DNA of 64,000 nucleotides from Erwinia typographi (GTDB lineage: Bacteria; Pseudomonadota; Gammaproteobacteria; Enterobacterales; Enterobacteriaceae), in the NCBI RefSeq assembly GCF_000773975.1, contig NZ_JRUQ01000045.1, forward strand, positions 107,621-171,620, in the 5' to 3' direction. Positions 40,813 through 49,783 of the stretch are shown here, one piece after another. Below the pieces are notes generated by a model. It was not told the DNA's origin and ran no database searches. It saw nothing but the letters and a program-made list of their open reading frames with translations. How positions within the stretch are numbered: the stretch's first letter is position 1; each line of letters starts with the position of its first letter. Both the position numbers and the translations under genes were made by a program.

Positions 40813-42192
40813 ATGACTACCCCAGCAGGCGCAGTTTCACGCAATCCCTTTACCGGAGAGGTCATTGGCCACACGCCTTTTGCCTCGACTGCGGAGGTTG
40901 ATGCCGCGTTGCAGCAAACCTGGAGCGCCTTTCAGGCGTGGCGCGTCAGCGAGATCGCCAGCCGTAGCCAACTGCTGCTGAAGATAGCCGGCGGCCTGCG
41001 CCAGCAGGCGCGTGAACTGGCCGAAATGATGACCGATGAAATGGGTAAGCCGATCGCTCAGGGGCTGGCCGAGGTGGAGAAAAGCGCGCGTCTGTGCGAA
41101 TGGTATGCGGAGCATGGCCCGGCGTTCCTCAAACCTGAACCTACGCTGGTTGAGAACAATAAAGCTTTCGTTCAGTATCTGCCGCTTGGCCCCATTCTGG
41201 CGGTGATGCCGTGGAATTTCCCGGTCTGGCAGGTGATGCGCGGCGCGGTGCCAATCATCCTTGCGGGCAACAGTTATCTGCTGAAACCGGCACCAAACGT
41301 GATGGGTAGCGCGTTGCTGTTACAGTCGATCCTAGTCGGGGCTGGCGTAGCGGAAGGGCTGTTCAGGGTGGTCAATGCGGATAATGATGCCGTGGCGAAA
41401 ATGATTCATGACCGCCGTATCGCCGCCGTCACCCTGACCGGCAGCGTCCGTGCCGGTGCGGCCATTGCCGGACTGGCCGGTGCCGCGATCAAAAAAAGCG
41501 TGCTGGAGTTGGGCGGGGCTGATGCCTTTATCGTGCTGGCCGATGCTGATATCGATGCGGCAGTTAAAGGCGCGATCTCCGGGCGCTTTATGAATAGCGG
41601 ACAAATTTGCATCGCGGCGAAGCGGATTATTGTTGAAGCCGCCGTTTACGATCAATTCCGCGATAAGTTCATTGCGGCGGTTAAGGCGATGAAGGTCGGC
41701 GATCCGCGTGATGAAGAGACGCTGATCGGCCCGATGGCGCGCTTCGACCTGCGCGACGAGCTGGACTCACAGGTGCAGGCGACGCTGAAAGAAGGGGCTG
41801 AGTGTCTGCTGGGCGGCCACGCTATGCCAGGTGCTGCGAACTTCTACGCGCCCACCGTATTGGGCAACGTGAAGCCAGGCATGACCAGCTTCCGCCAGGA
41901 GCTGTTTGGACCGGTGGCCTCGCTGATCGTAGCTAAAGATGCGGAGGACGCCATTGCGATGGCGAACGATTCAGAATTCGGCCTGGGCGGCAGCCTCTGG
42001 AGCCGCGATCTGGTCAAGGCTCGTGAGCTGGCGGCCCGGATTGAAACGGGCGGGGTGTTTATCAACTCACCCAGCTTCTCCGATCCGCGCGTGCCGATTG
42101 GCGGAGTGAAGCGCAGCGGTTATGGCCGCGAGCTGTCCCATTTCGGCATCCGCGAGTTTACCAATGCCCAGACCGTCTGGCTGGAGGAGTAA
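40813..42192 (+). CDS. sad: NAD-dependent succinate-semialdehyde dehydrogenase Sad
   Basis: About 459 residues; oxidises succinate semialdehyde to succinate at the end of 4-aminobutyrate and putrescine breakdown. Catalytic residues are the Glu in VLELGGADAF and C266 in NSGQICIAAKR; the substrate/NAD motif VTLTGSVRAGAA is present. It follows E. coli Sad (YneI, 462 residues), including CEWYAEHGPAFLK and MPWNFPVWQVMRGAVP. The ATG at 40813 is seven bases after AGGAG; an ATG at 40807 is too close. Control by the divergent PtrR is expected. Confidence 0.93.
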   Translation: MTTPAGAVSRNPFTGEVIGHTPFASTAEVDAALQQTWSAFQAWRVSEIASRSQLLLKIAGGLRQQARELAEMMTDEMGKPIAQGLAEVEKSARLCEWYAEHGPAFLKPEPTLVENNKAFVQYLPLGPILAVMPWNFPVWQVMRGAVPIILAGNSYLLKPAPNVMGSALLLQSILVGAGVAEGLFRVVNADNDAVAKMIHDRRIAAVTLTGSVRAGAAIAGLAGAAIKKSVLELGGADAFIVLADADIDAAVKGAISGRFMNSGQICIAAKRIIVEAAVYDQFRDKFIAAVKAMKVGDPRDEETLIGPMARFDLRDELDSQVQATLKEGAECLLGGHAMPGAANFYAPTVLGNVKPGMTSFRQELFGPVASLIVAKDAEDAIAMANDSEFGLGGSLWSRDLVKARELAARIETGGVFINSPSFSDPRVPIGGVKRSGYGRELSHFGIREFTNAQTVWLEE

Positions 42193-42301
42193 GCCAACAG
42201 AGTAATTCTCTTGCTTGAGGCTTTTTCCCTTAGACAGCCCAGGGAGCAATAACGTATGTTTTTGCTTACAGCTAACTACGTTAAGTGCAATGGAGGTGTC
42301 C

Positions 42302-43021
42302 GTGTCAGTCCGAATGAATGAATATCAGCAGCCCGTGGGCGAACCAATGGAGAACTGGAGCCCACGCCAGCGTCCAGGCCCTGTTACGCTGAAAGGCCGC
42401 TTTTGCCGTCTGGAGCCGCTCGACAGCGCGGGGCATTTCGCCGATTTGTACGAGGCCTACGGCAAAGCAGGCGATGGCCGCGACTGGACCTATATGTTCA
42501 CCGGCCCTTTTGCTGATGAACAGCAGTTCCACGGGCACCTGAACGCCGCCGCGACCAGTTCCGATGCGGTCTACTACGCGGTTATCGATCTGAGCAGCGG
42601 CCGCGCGGTAGGGACGCTGGCGCTGATGCGCATTGAGCCTGCCCATGGGGTGATTGAAGTCGGGCAGGTGGCTTTTTCACCCGATCTGAAGCGCACGCCG
42701 GTCTCTACCGAAGCGCATTTTCTACTGATGACCTATGCCATCGAGCAGTTGGGCTATCGCCGCTATGAATGGAAATGCGACAGCCTGAATGCGCCTTCCC
42801 GCCGCGCGGCCGAACGGCTGGGCTTCATTTACGAGGGGTTGTTCCGCCAGGCGATCGTTTATAAAGGCCGCACGCGTGACACTACGTGGTTTTCAATCAT
42901 CGATGCCGACTGGCCTGCCGTCCGCGCAGGATTTGAACGCTGGCTTGACCCGGCTAACTTCGACAGTCAGGGGCAACAAAAAAAGAGCCTTGCGGCGCTT
43001 CGCGACCAGGCGGGCAGCTAA
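42302..43021 (+). CDS. GNAT-family acetyltransferase (RimL/RimJ-type)
   Basis: About 239 residues starting at GTG 42302, five bases after GGAGG; the next ATG (42314) is too far from that site. The GNAT core is visible: TLKGRFCRLEPLD at the start, VGTLALMRIEPAHGVIEVGQVAFSPDL in the middle, and CDSLNAPSRRAAERLGFIYEGLFRQ near the end, typical of RimJ/RimL proteins that acetylate protein N-termini or small amines. The substrate is unknown. It is followed by the siderophore-interacting reductase gene after 141 bp. Confidence 0.85.
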   Translation: MSVRMNEYQQPVGEPMENWSPRQRPGPVTLKGRFCRLEPLDSAGHFADLYEAYGKAGDGRDWTYMFTGPFADEQQFHGHLNAAATSSDAVYYAVIDLSSGRAVGTLALMRIEPAHGVIEVGQVAFSPDLKRTPVSTEAHFLLMTYAIEQLGYRRYEWKCDSLNAPSRRAAERLGFIYEGLFRQAIVYKGRTRDTTWFSIIDADWPAVRAGFERWLDPANFDSQGQQKKSLAALRDQAGS

Positions 43022-43076
43022 ACCGAGAACGGCCCAGGCAGCCCGTGAAAGCGAGCGGAAGAAATTCTGCTTGCGA

Positions 43077-43103
43077 TTAAGATATATCATAGATATATTT
43101 TAA
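43077..43103. promoter_or_regulatory. 27-bp palindrome upstream of the siderophore-interacting reductase gene
   Basis: Arms TTAAGATATATC (43077-43088) and GATATATTTTAA (43092-43103) flank ATA and match at 11 of 12 positions. The AT-rich palindrome resembles sites of PadR-type repressors such as YqjI. It lies 60-86 bp before the start, in a promoter position. Confidence 0.7.
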
Positions 43104-43162
43104 TCATGTTTTCATCCGTGGTTATCACGGGCCTGCCACCCCCTCGGTTTGGGAGAATTTCC

Positions 43163-43960
43163 TTGTCAGAGATTGCAGAAAAAAATCGTCGCGCGCCGCG
43201 CCGCGTGAGAAATGAGCTGGTTTTTCGTCCGGTAGCGGTGCTGTCGAAAACCTTCATCGCCGGAAACTTTTACCGCATTGAGTTTGGCGGCGAGGCGCTT
43301 AAAGGCTTTACCTCGCCCAGCTTTGAGGACCATATCAAAGTGTTTTTCCCCGATGCGCAAACCGGTGAGTTTCATCTGCCGGAAATCAGCGAAGAGGGCG
43401 TGGTGTGGAAAGACGGCATCAGGCCGGTTGCCCGTGATTATACGCCGCTGTTCTTTGATAGTGAGCAGGGCCGCCTGACGCTGGACTTTTACCTGCATCA
43501 GTCCGGCGTAGCCAGTGACTGGGCGGCACAGGCTCAGCCGGGCGACAGGCTGGCTATCGGCGGGCCGCGCGGTTCGCTGATAGTGCCGGAGGATTATGAC
43601 TTTCAGCTGTATGTCTGTGACGAAACCGGGCTTCCGGCTTTTAAACGTCGCCTGCAAACGATGAGTGGCAGCCGAATCAAGCTTTATGCCTGGGCGGATG
43701 AAGCGACCGGTCTGGAATATTTGCAGGATATCCGTCAGGTTGAGGTGAACTGGTTGGGAAGCGGTACGATGAATACCGACACCGCTCAGGAGCTGATCGC
43801 CCGCCTGGAAGCGCTGGCGCTGCCGGAAGAGGATTACTTTATCTGGCTGACCGGCGAGGGCGCCGCGGTCAAAATGCTGAGCGATTATTTTACCGGCCAG
43901 CGCGGCAAAGAAGCCGATTTTGTCAGAGCGGTGGCGTACTGGCACCTAAAGTCACGCTAA
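43163..43960 (+). CDS. Siderophore-interacting protein (NADPH-dependent ferric-chelate reductase, YqjH-like)
   Basis: About 265 residues starting at TTG 43163, five bases after GGGAG; an ATG at 43106 has no ribosome site and would overlap the promoter palindrome. The N-terminal FAD domain carries ARDYTPLFF (the R-x-Y-T flavin motif), then DFYLHQSGVASDWAAQAQPGD and IGGPRGS. The C-terminal domain has YVCDETGLPAF. Proteins of this family release iron from siderophores in the cytoplasm. The PadR regulator that follows on the same strand corresponds to YqjI, the nickel-responsive partner of yqjH in E. coli. Confidence 0.88.
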   Translation: MSEIAEKNRRAPRRVRNELVFRPVAVLSKTFIAGNFYRIEFGGEALKGFTSPSFEDHIKVFFPDAQTGEFHLPEISEEGVVWKDGIRPVARDYTPLFFDSEQGRLTLDFYLHQSGVASDWAAQAQPGDRLAIGGPRGSLIVPEDYDFQLYVCDETGLPAFKRRLQTMSGSRIKLYAWADEATGLEYLQDIRQVEVNWLGSGTMNTDTAQELIARLEALALPEEDYFIWLTGEGAAVKMLSDYFTGQRGKEADFVRAVAYWHLKSR

Positions 43961-44036
43961 AGCGCGGTCAGCTGACGGTAACGCCGGGAAAAGCGCGGGA
44001 ATACCGGTAGCAAGACCAGGCTTATTGAAATTTGCC

Positions 44037-44063
44037 AGGGGGTCATTTACACTCAGTCCCCCT
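44037..44063. promoter_or_regulatory. GC inverted repeat between the reductase and padR genes
   Basis: AGGGGG and CCCCCT arms, 15 bases apart, lie 21-47 bp before the padR start. This may be a hairpin or protein site at the padR promoter. Confidence 0.35.
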
Positions 44064-44083
44064 TAATTCTGCGCAGGCTGGCG

Positions 44084-44608
44084 ATGAAATTATCTCCTCA
44101 GGACCCCGCTCATAAACAAGCCTGTGCGCAAGCGCGCAGAAAGCGGCGTGAAAAAATGCTGGATGCCAGCGACATCCGCCTGCTGATCCTGCACTTTATT
44201 TCGCAGGGTGCGGCGCATGGCTATGAGCTGATCAAATCGATTGAGGAATTATCCAAAGGGGAATATTCCCCCAGTCCGGGAATTATCTATCCTAATCTGA
44301 CTCTGCTTGAAGAGATGGACTGCATCCAGGCGATCAATCCTCAGGCTGCCCGCAAGGCCTTTCGCCTCGCAGCAGGGGGAGAAAGGCTGCTTCATCAGCA
44401 GCAGGCCAGCCTGAAGGCCATTATCGCCCGGCTCAGCTCAATGGCGGTGTTAGTGAATAACCGTAGCCTTCCCGAAATGGAACGCGCCATTCATAATATG
44501 AAAATGGCGCTCAACACTCGCCTTTCACAGCCCGAACTCGCGCAGCAAACGCTGTATGACATTATCGATGCGCTCGACGAAGCGGCAAAGAAAATTGAGC
44601 GAAGCTAA
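44084..44608 (+). CDS. PadR-family transcriptional regulator (YqjI-like)
   Basis: A 174-residue regulator. The PadR winged helix covers about residues 28-105 (LLILHFISQGAAHGYELIKSIEELSKGEYSPSPGIIYPNLTLLEEM) and the C-terminal half is a helical dimerisation region. The hydrophilic N-terminal extension contains a His and a Cys (AHKQACAQARRKR), shorter than the His-rich metal-binding tail of E. coli YqjI. It follows the ferric-chelate reductase on the same strand, whereas in E. coli the pair is divergent. It probably represses the reductase through the 27-bp palindrome. Confidence 0.88.
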   Translation: MKLSPQDPAHKQACAQARRKRREKMLDASDIRLLILHFISQGAAHGYELIKSIEELSKGEYSPSPGIIYPNLTLLEEMDCIQAINPQAARKAFRLAAGGERLLHQQQASLKAIIARLSSMAVLVNNRSLPEMERAIHNMKMALNTRLSQPELAQQTLYDIIDALDEAAKKIERS

Positions 44609-44650
44609 GGGCAACGGCAGCAGCGCCTGGTTCATCCTGACAACATTCTG

Positions 44651-45061
44651 CTACTGGTCGCCGGGCTGCTGATACTGCTCGTCAGACACTTTTTCCATCC
44701 AGTCGACAACCTTGCCATCCTGCGCTTCAGCGATGGCAATATGGGTCATTGCGCTGCTGGCGCTGGCGCCGTGCCAGTGTTTTACCTCTGGGCGAATCCA
44801 CACGATATCGCCTTTGCCAATTGCCCTTGCCGGTTTGTCCCATTCCTGCACCCATCCCTGACCCTCCGTAACGATCAGCGTCTGTCCCAGCGGGTGAGTG
44901 TGCCATGCGGTACGCGCGCCGGCTGGGAAAGTGACGGTCGCACCGCTTACGCGGGCAGGTTCGGTCGTTTTGAACGGCGAGTTAATTTTTACTTCACCGG
45001 TAAAATAGTCTTCTGGTCCGCTAACGGTGGGGGTGGCACCCTGTTTAAAGATATCGATCAT
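44651..45061 (-). CDS. Cupin-domain protein
   Basis: A 136-residue single-domain cupin. The metal motifs are clear: GARTAWHTHPLGQTLIVTEG (motif 1 with two His) and WIRPEVKHWHGAS (motif 2). Small cupins of this type are often fused or linked to carboxymuconolactone-decarboxylase-like proteins or act as lyases, but no partner gene lies here. Function is unknown. It is divergent from gcd. Confidence 0.85.
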   Translation of the reverse strand: MIDIFKQGATPTVSGPEDYFTGEVKINSPFKTTEPARVSGATVTFPAGARTAWHTHPLGQTLIVTEGQGWVQEWDKPARAIGKGDIVWIRPEVKHWHGASASSAMTHIAIAEAQDGKVVDWMEKVSDEQYQQPGDQ

Positions 45062-45372
45062 CGTAAGGCCTCAAGGCTGGCGAAAGAAATTGCGTGGATG
45101 AATGATAGGCGATTTACCGCTGAAGACTATGGCGCAAAGCTGAAAGAACTTATGAATTCTGATCATTAATTAACGGCGCGGGGCTGAAATTTCTTGTTGT
45201 CCCGGTCGGTGAATTTGCTTTTCTGCACGTAAAAATATACCCAGTGCGAAACAATAACCTGAAATAGATTAAATAAATGGGTTTTTTTTCTTATGTTTTT
45301 TTAGTTAAATTTGTGTTTTCGAATTGTAATGGTTCGTAAGGATGATAATCGTCCATTCGTATACGCTGAGAG
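45062..45372. other. Intergenic region between the cupin gene and gcd
   Basis: This 311-bp spacer should carry the promoters of both divergent genes. The first 108 bases hold the end of a plus-strand open frame with protein-like composition (RLAKEIAWMNDRRF and on to a TAA at 45169), possibly a gene remnant. The remainder is AT-rich with T-runs and no recognisable operator. Confidence 0.4.
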
Positions 45373-47769
45373 ATGAAAATGATTAACAAATTGACGAGTA
45401 TTGTCATAGCGATTGCCGGTCTCGCTATGCTTTACATGGGGGCACAGCTGCTGCTGGCTGGCGGCACGCCTTTTTATGCCATGATGGCCGTAGGGCTGCT
45501 GATTACCGCCGTTGCGCTGTTTAAAAACAAAATAATCGCCTTATCCCTCTACGCGATCCTGATGTGGATTGTGCTGGCATGGATCATTTATGAAGTGGGC
45601 TTCGATAAATGGCAGTGGATACCTCGCGGCGATCTGATTGGTATCATTGGCGTCTGGCTGGCCTTACCCTGGGTGGTTCGCCCGCTGTCAAAAGCGCAAA
45701 GGCCCGCCAACCCGGCCAGGTTCCATCCGTTCCTCGGGACCACCGTGTTGGTGATGATTGCCATTGTGATTGGCATGGCCTTCTACGATCCTTTGCCGCA
45801 AGAGGGCACGATTAGCAACCAGCGCGAAGCGGCGAATACCGAGGCGGCGGGAAATGACTGGGCGGCCTACGGCGGCACCAACAACGGTGCGCGCTTCTCT
45901 AACCTGAAGCAGATCACCGCCGATAACGTCAGTAATCTGGACGTGGCGTGGACTTACCACACCGGCGACCTGCGCGATGCGCAGGATGCTTCTGAATACA
46001 CTTTTGAAGCCACGCCGATGAAAGTGAACAACACCCTCTATTTCTGTACGCCGCACAACGAAGTGCACGCGCTGAATCCGGAGACTGGCGCGCTGAAGTG
46101 GAAATATGAGCCAACCAAAGACCGCTCTTATTTGCAGCAGCACCAGACCTGCCGCGGCGTGAGCTACTATGAGGCACCGGCCGTCCCGGCGGGGAACACC
46201 GTGCAGCCAGCCTCCGTCGCCAACTCACCGGCCGTTTGCCGTAAGCGTATTTTCAATGCCGCTAACGATGCGAAATTACTGGCGCTGGATGCGGACACCG
46301 GCAAGCTGTGTGCCGATTTTGGCAACAACGGCATTGTCGATCTGCGGGCAAATATGGGCGAAATTCGTCCTCACGCCCTGATGCAAACGGCTGCGCCTCT
46401 GGTTGCCGGTAATCTGGTGATTGTCGGCGGCTCGGTGATGGATAACGGCTTTAATTCCGGCAACCCGTCAGGCGTTATTCGGGCATATGACGTGATATCG
46501 GGGCGTCTGGTGTGGAACTTCGATCCGGCTAACCCGGAAAATACCCAGCCGATCGCGGCAGGCCAGACCTATCCTCAGGATACGCCCGTTGCCTGGGGGA
46601 CGCTCAGCGCCGATATGAAGAATGGCCTGCTGTACGTCCCGTTCGGCAACGCCTCGCCGGATGAGCTGGGGATTGAGCGTGATGCTAACAGCAACACCGA
46701 GAAATTCCGCGATACGCTGGTGGCGCTGGATCTGAAGACTGGCGCATTTAAGTGGCGCTTCCAGTCCTCCAAACACGATCTGTGGGACCGCGATAATCCT
46801 TCACAGCCGTCGCTGCTGGATATCGATTATCAGGGTCAAAAACAGCCGGTGGTGATCCTGCCGACCAAAACCGGCAACCTGTTTGTTCTGAACCGTCTGA
46901 CCGGCCAGCCGGTCTATCCAATCAACCAGCTTGACGTGTCGACGAAAGGAATTGAGGGGGAGAAATATTCGCCAACGCAGCCCGTATCCGCGCTGAACTT
47001 TATCCCTGAACCGCTCAACGAGAAAGCGATGTGGGGCCTGACGCCGTTCGATCAGATGGCCTGCCGTCTGGAATTTAAATCTCTGCGCTATGATGGCAAT
47101 CCGTGGACGCCGGCGACGGAAAGCGGATCGATTATCTTCCCGGGCAACATTGGAGTGTTCAACTGGGGCTCGGTGGCGGTAGATCCAGAGCGTCAGATTC
47201 TGATCGCTTCGCCGGTACGGCTGGCTTACAAATACAACCTGATCAAACGTACGCCGGATACGGCCGACAAACGTTTATTCACTCAGGACGGTACGCCTTA
47301 CTGGAATGAAAACTTCCAGGGGGATTATGCGATACATATCCAGCAGATGGCTTCCAGCCTGGGTATTCCGTGTATTGCACCGCCGTGGGGCCGGATGGTC
47401 GGCGTGGATCTGAAAACGGGTAAAACCGGGTGGCTACGCCGCGTGGGAACGACCAAAAATCTGAAGACCACCTTCCTGCCAGGCCGCTTCCCGATCGGCT
47501 TCCCGATGGGAATGGTGGCGCACGGCGGCCCGCTGACGACGGCGGGAGACCTGGTGTTCCACGGCGCAACGGCGGATAATTTCTTCCGCGCGTACGACAC
47601 CAGCAGCGGTAAGCTGCTGTGGCAGGCTGAGCTGCCAGCCGGTGGCCAGGCCACGCCATCCACTTATCTGGGTGCGGATAATAAGCAGTACGTGGTTATC
47701 GCAGCCGGTGGACACGGTTCGCTGGGCACTAAAGAGGGCGATGCCGTGGTGGCATATCGTCTGAAGTAA
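45373..47769 (+). CDS. gcd: Membrane-bound PQQ-dependent glucose dehydrogenase
   Basis: A 798-residue quinoprotein that oxidises D-glucose to gluconolactone in the periplasm and passes electrons to ubiquinone. Five N-terminal helices (to about residue 145) anchor a beta-propeller with repeated W-motifs such as NVSNLDVAWTYHTGD and ALDLKTGAFKWRF. The PQQ-site segments SKHDLWDRDNPSQP and CRGVSYYEAP match E. coli Gcd (796 residues). The cofactor genes pqqABCDEF are not in the window. Its product, gluconate, could feed the sugar-acid locus at 51.5-58.5 kb. It ends at a clear terminator. Confidence 0.94.
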   Translation: MKMINKLTSIVIAIAGLAMLYMGAQLLLAGGTPFYAMMAVGLLITAVALFKNKIIALSLYAILMWIVLAWIIYEVGFDKWQWIPRGDLIGIIGVWLALPWVVRPLSKAQRPANPARFHPFLGTTVLVMIAIVIGMAFYDPLPQEGTISNQREAANTEAAGNDWAAYGGTNNGARFSNLKQITADNVSNLDVAWTYHTGDLRDAQDASEYTFEATPMKVNNTLYFCTPHNEVHALNPETGALKWKYEPTKDRSYLQQHQTCRGVSYYEAPAVPAGNTVQPASVANSPAVCRKRIFNAANDAKLLALDADTGKLCADFGNNGIVDLRANMGEIRPHALMQTAAPLVAGNLVIVGGSVMDNGFNSGNPSGVIRAYDVISGRLVWNFDPANPENTQPIAAGQTYPQDTPVAWGTLSADMKNGLLYVPFGNASPDELGIERDANSNTEKFRDTLVALDLKTGAFKWRFQSSKHDLWDRDNPSQPSLLDIDYQGQKQPVVILPTKTGNLFVLNRLTGQPVYPINQLDVSTKGIEGEKYSPTQPVSALNFIPEPLNEKAMWGLTPFDQMACRLEFKSLRYDGNPWTPATESGSIIFPGNIGVFNWGSVAVDPERQILIASPVRLAYKYNLIKRTPDTADKRLFTQDGTPYWNENFQGDYAIHIQQMASSLGIPCIAPPWGRMVGVDLKTGKTGWLRRVGTTKNLKTTFLPGRFPIGFPMGMVAHGGPLTTAGDLVFHGATADNFFRAYDTSSGKLLWQAELPAGGQATPSTYLGADNKQYVVIAAGGHGSLGTKEGDAVVAYRLK

Positions 47770-47776
47770 TCGACAA

Positions 47777-47803
47777 GGGCGGAATGCCAGTTCCGCCCAT
47801 TTT
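47777..47803 (+). terminator. Terminator of gcd
   Basis: An 8-bp stem GGGCGGAA/TTCCGCCC with a 6-nt loop is followed by ATTTT, eight bases after the stop. The rest of the 47804-48007 gap is the sotB promoter region, with no clear operator. Confidence 0.88.
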
Positions 47804-48007
47804 CCTCTCACCGGCCGGTGGCCCAGCCTCCGCTGTAAACCCGTAGCTATACCTGCTTCACACCTTTTCCTGGTTAATCATTCTCCATCCACCGGAAATT
47901 CATATCCTAAAACTGAGATGTAGCTCACACTTTTATTGAATAAAATTCAGTTCCTCCTACACTTGTGCGCTTTCTGACGTCTTTTATTGATCCGGGAGCC
48001 GCACGCC

Positions 48008-49222
48008 ATGTCTGATTTGTTAGTCGTTTCACGCCGGGTTGCCTGGTCCAGAGTGCTGACCCTCGCGGGCGCAGCCTTCGTGTTTAACACCACTGAATAC
48101 ATCCCCGTCGGCCTGCTCACCGATATTGGCAGCAGCTTTGGGCTGGCGTCCTCGCAGGCTGGCATCATGATGACCGTCTACGCGTGGATTGTGGCGCTGA
48201 TGTCGTTACCGCTGATGCTGGCGACAAGCCAGGTCAACCGCCGAACGTTGCTCATCGTGCTGTTCGCTCTTTTCGCCTGTAGCCATCTGCTCTCCTTTTT
48301 TGCCTGGAGTTTTGAGGTGCTGCTGATTGCTCGCGCGGGGGTGGCACTGGCCCATGCGCTCTTCTGGTCGATCACCGCGTCGCTGGCCGTGCGGCTGGCG
48401 CCGCCGGGGAAACGCGCGCAGGCATTGAGCCTGCTTGCCATGGCGACGGCACTGGCTTCCGTTCTCGGCCTGCCGCTAGGGCGGATCGTTGGACAGATGG
48501 CGGGCTGGCGCTACACGTTTCTGTTGATTGGCGCGGCGGCGCTGGTGCTTTTATGGATGATTATCCGCGTGATGCCTTCGCTGAAATCTGAACAGGCTGG
48601 CTCGGTTAAAAACTTACCCAACCTGCTGCGGCGACCGGCGCTGGTCAGTCTGTATGCGCTGACGGTGACGATTGTGACCGCCCATTTCACCGCCTTTACC
48701 TATATTGAGCCTTTTGTGGTGAAGGTCGCCGGGTTCACTGAAGGTTTTGCCACGCTGCTGCTGCTGTTGGTCGGGGTGGCTGGCGTTGCAGGTAGCCTGA
48801 TTTTCAGCCGGTTGGGCGATCGTCGTCCCGCGCAGATGCTGACTCTCTCCATCGCGGTGCTGGCTGTTTGCCTGCTGATCCTGCTGCCGGTCTCTGGCAG
48901 CGAAAACGGCACCGTGGCGGTGGCGATGCTGTGGGGTATGGCCTTTATGATTATTGGCATGAGCCTGCAAATGAAGGTGCTGACGCTGGCGCCGGACGCC
49001 ACCGACGTGGCGATGGCGCTGTACTCCGGCATTGTCAATATTGGCATTGGGGCTGGCGCGCTGCTGGGCAACAAAGCCAGCCTGGACATTGGCATATCAT
49101 CCGTCGGCTACATTGCGGCCATCCCCGCCGTTGCGGCCCTTACTGGCGCGCTTTTTATGTTCAGGAAATGGCCGTCCAGAACCGTGGAGCAGGGCCAGCA
49201 AATGGCCGCAAGGCCGGAATAA
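48008..49222 (+). CDS. sotB: Sugar efflux MFS transporter SotB
   Basis: About 404 residues with 12 membrane segments. It follows E. coli SotB (YdeA) closely: [50 protein letters not shown] and [16 protein letters not shown]. SotB exports L-arabinose and some thiogalactosides, and related DHA1 members export drugs. The ATG at 48008 is preceded by GGGAG at about 10 bases. It converges on the marR gene 17 bp away with no obvious terminator. Confidence 0.92.
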   Translation: MSDLLVVSRRVAWSRVLTLAGAAFVFNTTEYIPVGLLTDIGSSFGLASSQAGIMMTVYAWIVALMSLPLMLATSQVNRRTLLIVLFALFACSHLLSFFAWSFEVLLIARAGVALAHALFWSITASLAVRLAPPGKRAQALSLLAMATALASVLGLPLGRIVGQMAGWRYTFLLIGAAALVLLWMIIRVMPSLKSEQAGSVKNLPNLLRRPALVSLYALTVTIVTAHFTAFTYIEPFVVKVAGFTEGFATLLLLLVGVAGVAGSLIFSRLGDRRPAQMLTLSIAVLAVCLLILLPVSGSENGTVAVAMLWGMAFMIIGMSLQMKVLTLAPDATDVAMALYSGIVNIGIGAGALLGNKASLDIGISSVGYIAAIPAVAALTGALFMFRKWPSRTVEQGQQMAARPE

Positions 49223-49239
49223 CAACGTGGGGCGCTGGC

Positions 49240-49719
49240 TCAGGCGAGGGTTTCCTTCAGCGCCCCGGCATATTTGCTTAACAGCTGCACCAGTTTATCT
49301 ACGTCATCCTGCTGCCAGCTGGCAAAAATTTCCCGCCCAATTCTTTCCCGCGCCGCATCGACGTGATCGGTCATCGTTTTACCTTTCGGCGTGATGACCG
49401 CTTCCCGTACCCGGCGGTCAGCCGCGCCTGGACGCCGCTCGACGAGGCCGCTGCCTTCAAGCTTTGCCACCTGACGGCTGACCGTACTGTGATCTCTGCC
49501 GACGCGCTCGGCCAGCTCCACCACGCCAATCGGTCCTAAGCGTTCAATGCCCACCAACAGCGGAAATAACGCTCGCTCAAGATTGATCCCCGCTTCTTTA
49601 ATCAGCCGCTCATCTCCCTGCGGCCTGTTGATCACCGCGACTATTTCTAAGATTGCCCCGTGCAGGGCGCGCAGCTGTTGGCTGATGTGTGTATTTTGCA
49701 CATTATTACTTGACGGCAT
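49240..49719 (-). CDS. MarR-family transcriptional regulator
   Basis: A 159-residue MarR winged-helix repressor. The DNA-binding part is GVVELAERVGRDHSTVSRQVAKLEGSGLVERRPGAADRRVREAVITPKG, with the wing Arg pair intact. There are no cysteines, so redox sensing by thiols is excluded; a small phenolic or quinone ligand is more likely. It is divergent from a quinone-oxidoreductase-like gene, and two mirrored operator-like repeats lie between and at its own start. AGGAGTCCGT precedes the ATG. Confidence 0.9.
   Translation of the reverse strand: MPSSNNVQNTHISQQLRALHGAILEIVAVINRPQGDERLIKEAGINLERALFPLLVGIERLGPIGVVELAERVGRDHSTVSRQVAKLEGSGLVERRPGAADRRVREAVITPKGKTMTDHVDAARERIGREIFASWQQDDVDKLVQLLSKYAGALKETLA
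49685..49705 (-). promoter_or_regulatory. MarR operator candidate inside the marR 5' coding region
   Basis: Read on the minus strand, TAATGTG-N8-ACACAT covers codons 5 to 12 of marR. It is the same pattern as the site at 49733 in the opposite orientation. Confidence 0.6.
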
Positions 49720-49732
49720 ACGGACTCCTCTT

Positions 49733-49753
49733 TAATGTGTGCATTATACACAT
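49733..49753 (+). promoter_or_regulatory. MarR operator candidate in the divergent promoter region
   Basis: TAATGTG-N8-ACACAT lies 31-51 bp before the oxidoreductase start and 14 bp before the marR start. It contains the inverted arms ATGTGT/ACACAT. Confidence 0.7.
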
Positions 49754-49783
49754 AATTAATTTTATCCTGACAGAGGAAATCTT

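Noticed and set aside
44741..45169. A 142-codon plus-strand frame across the cupin gene
   Set aside because: Most of it is antisense to the cupin motifs. Only the tail beyond the cupin start looks protein-like, and that is reported as a low-interest finding.
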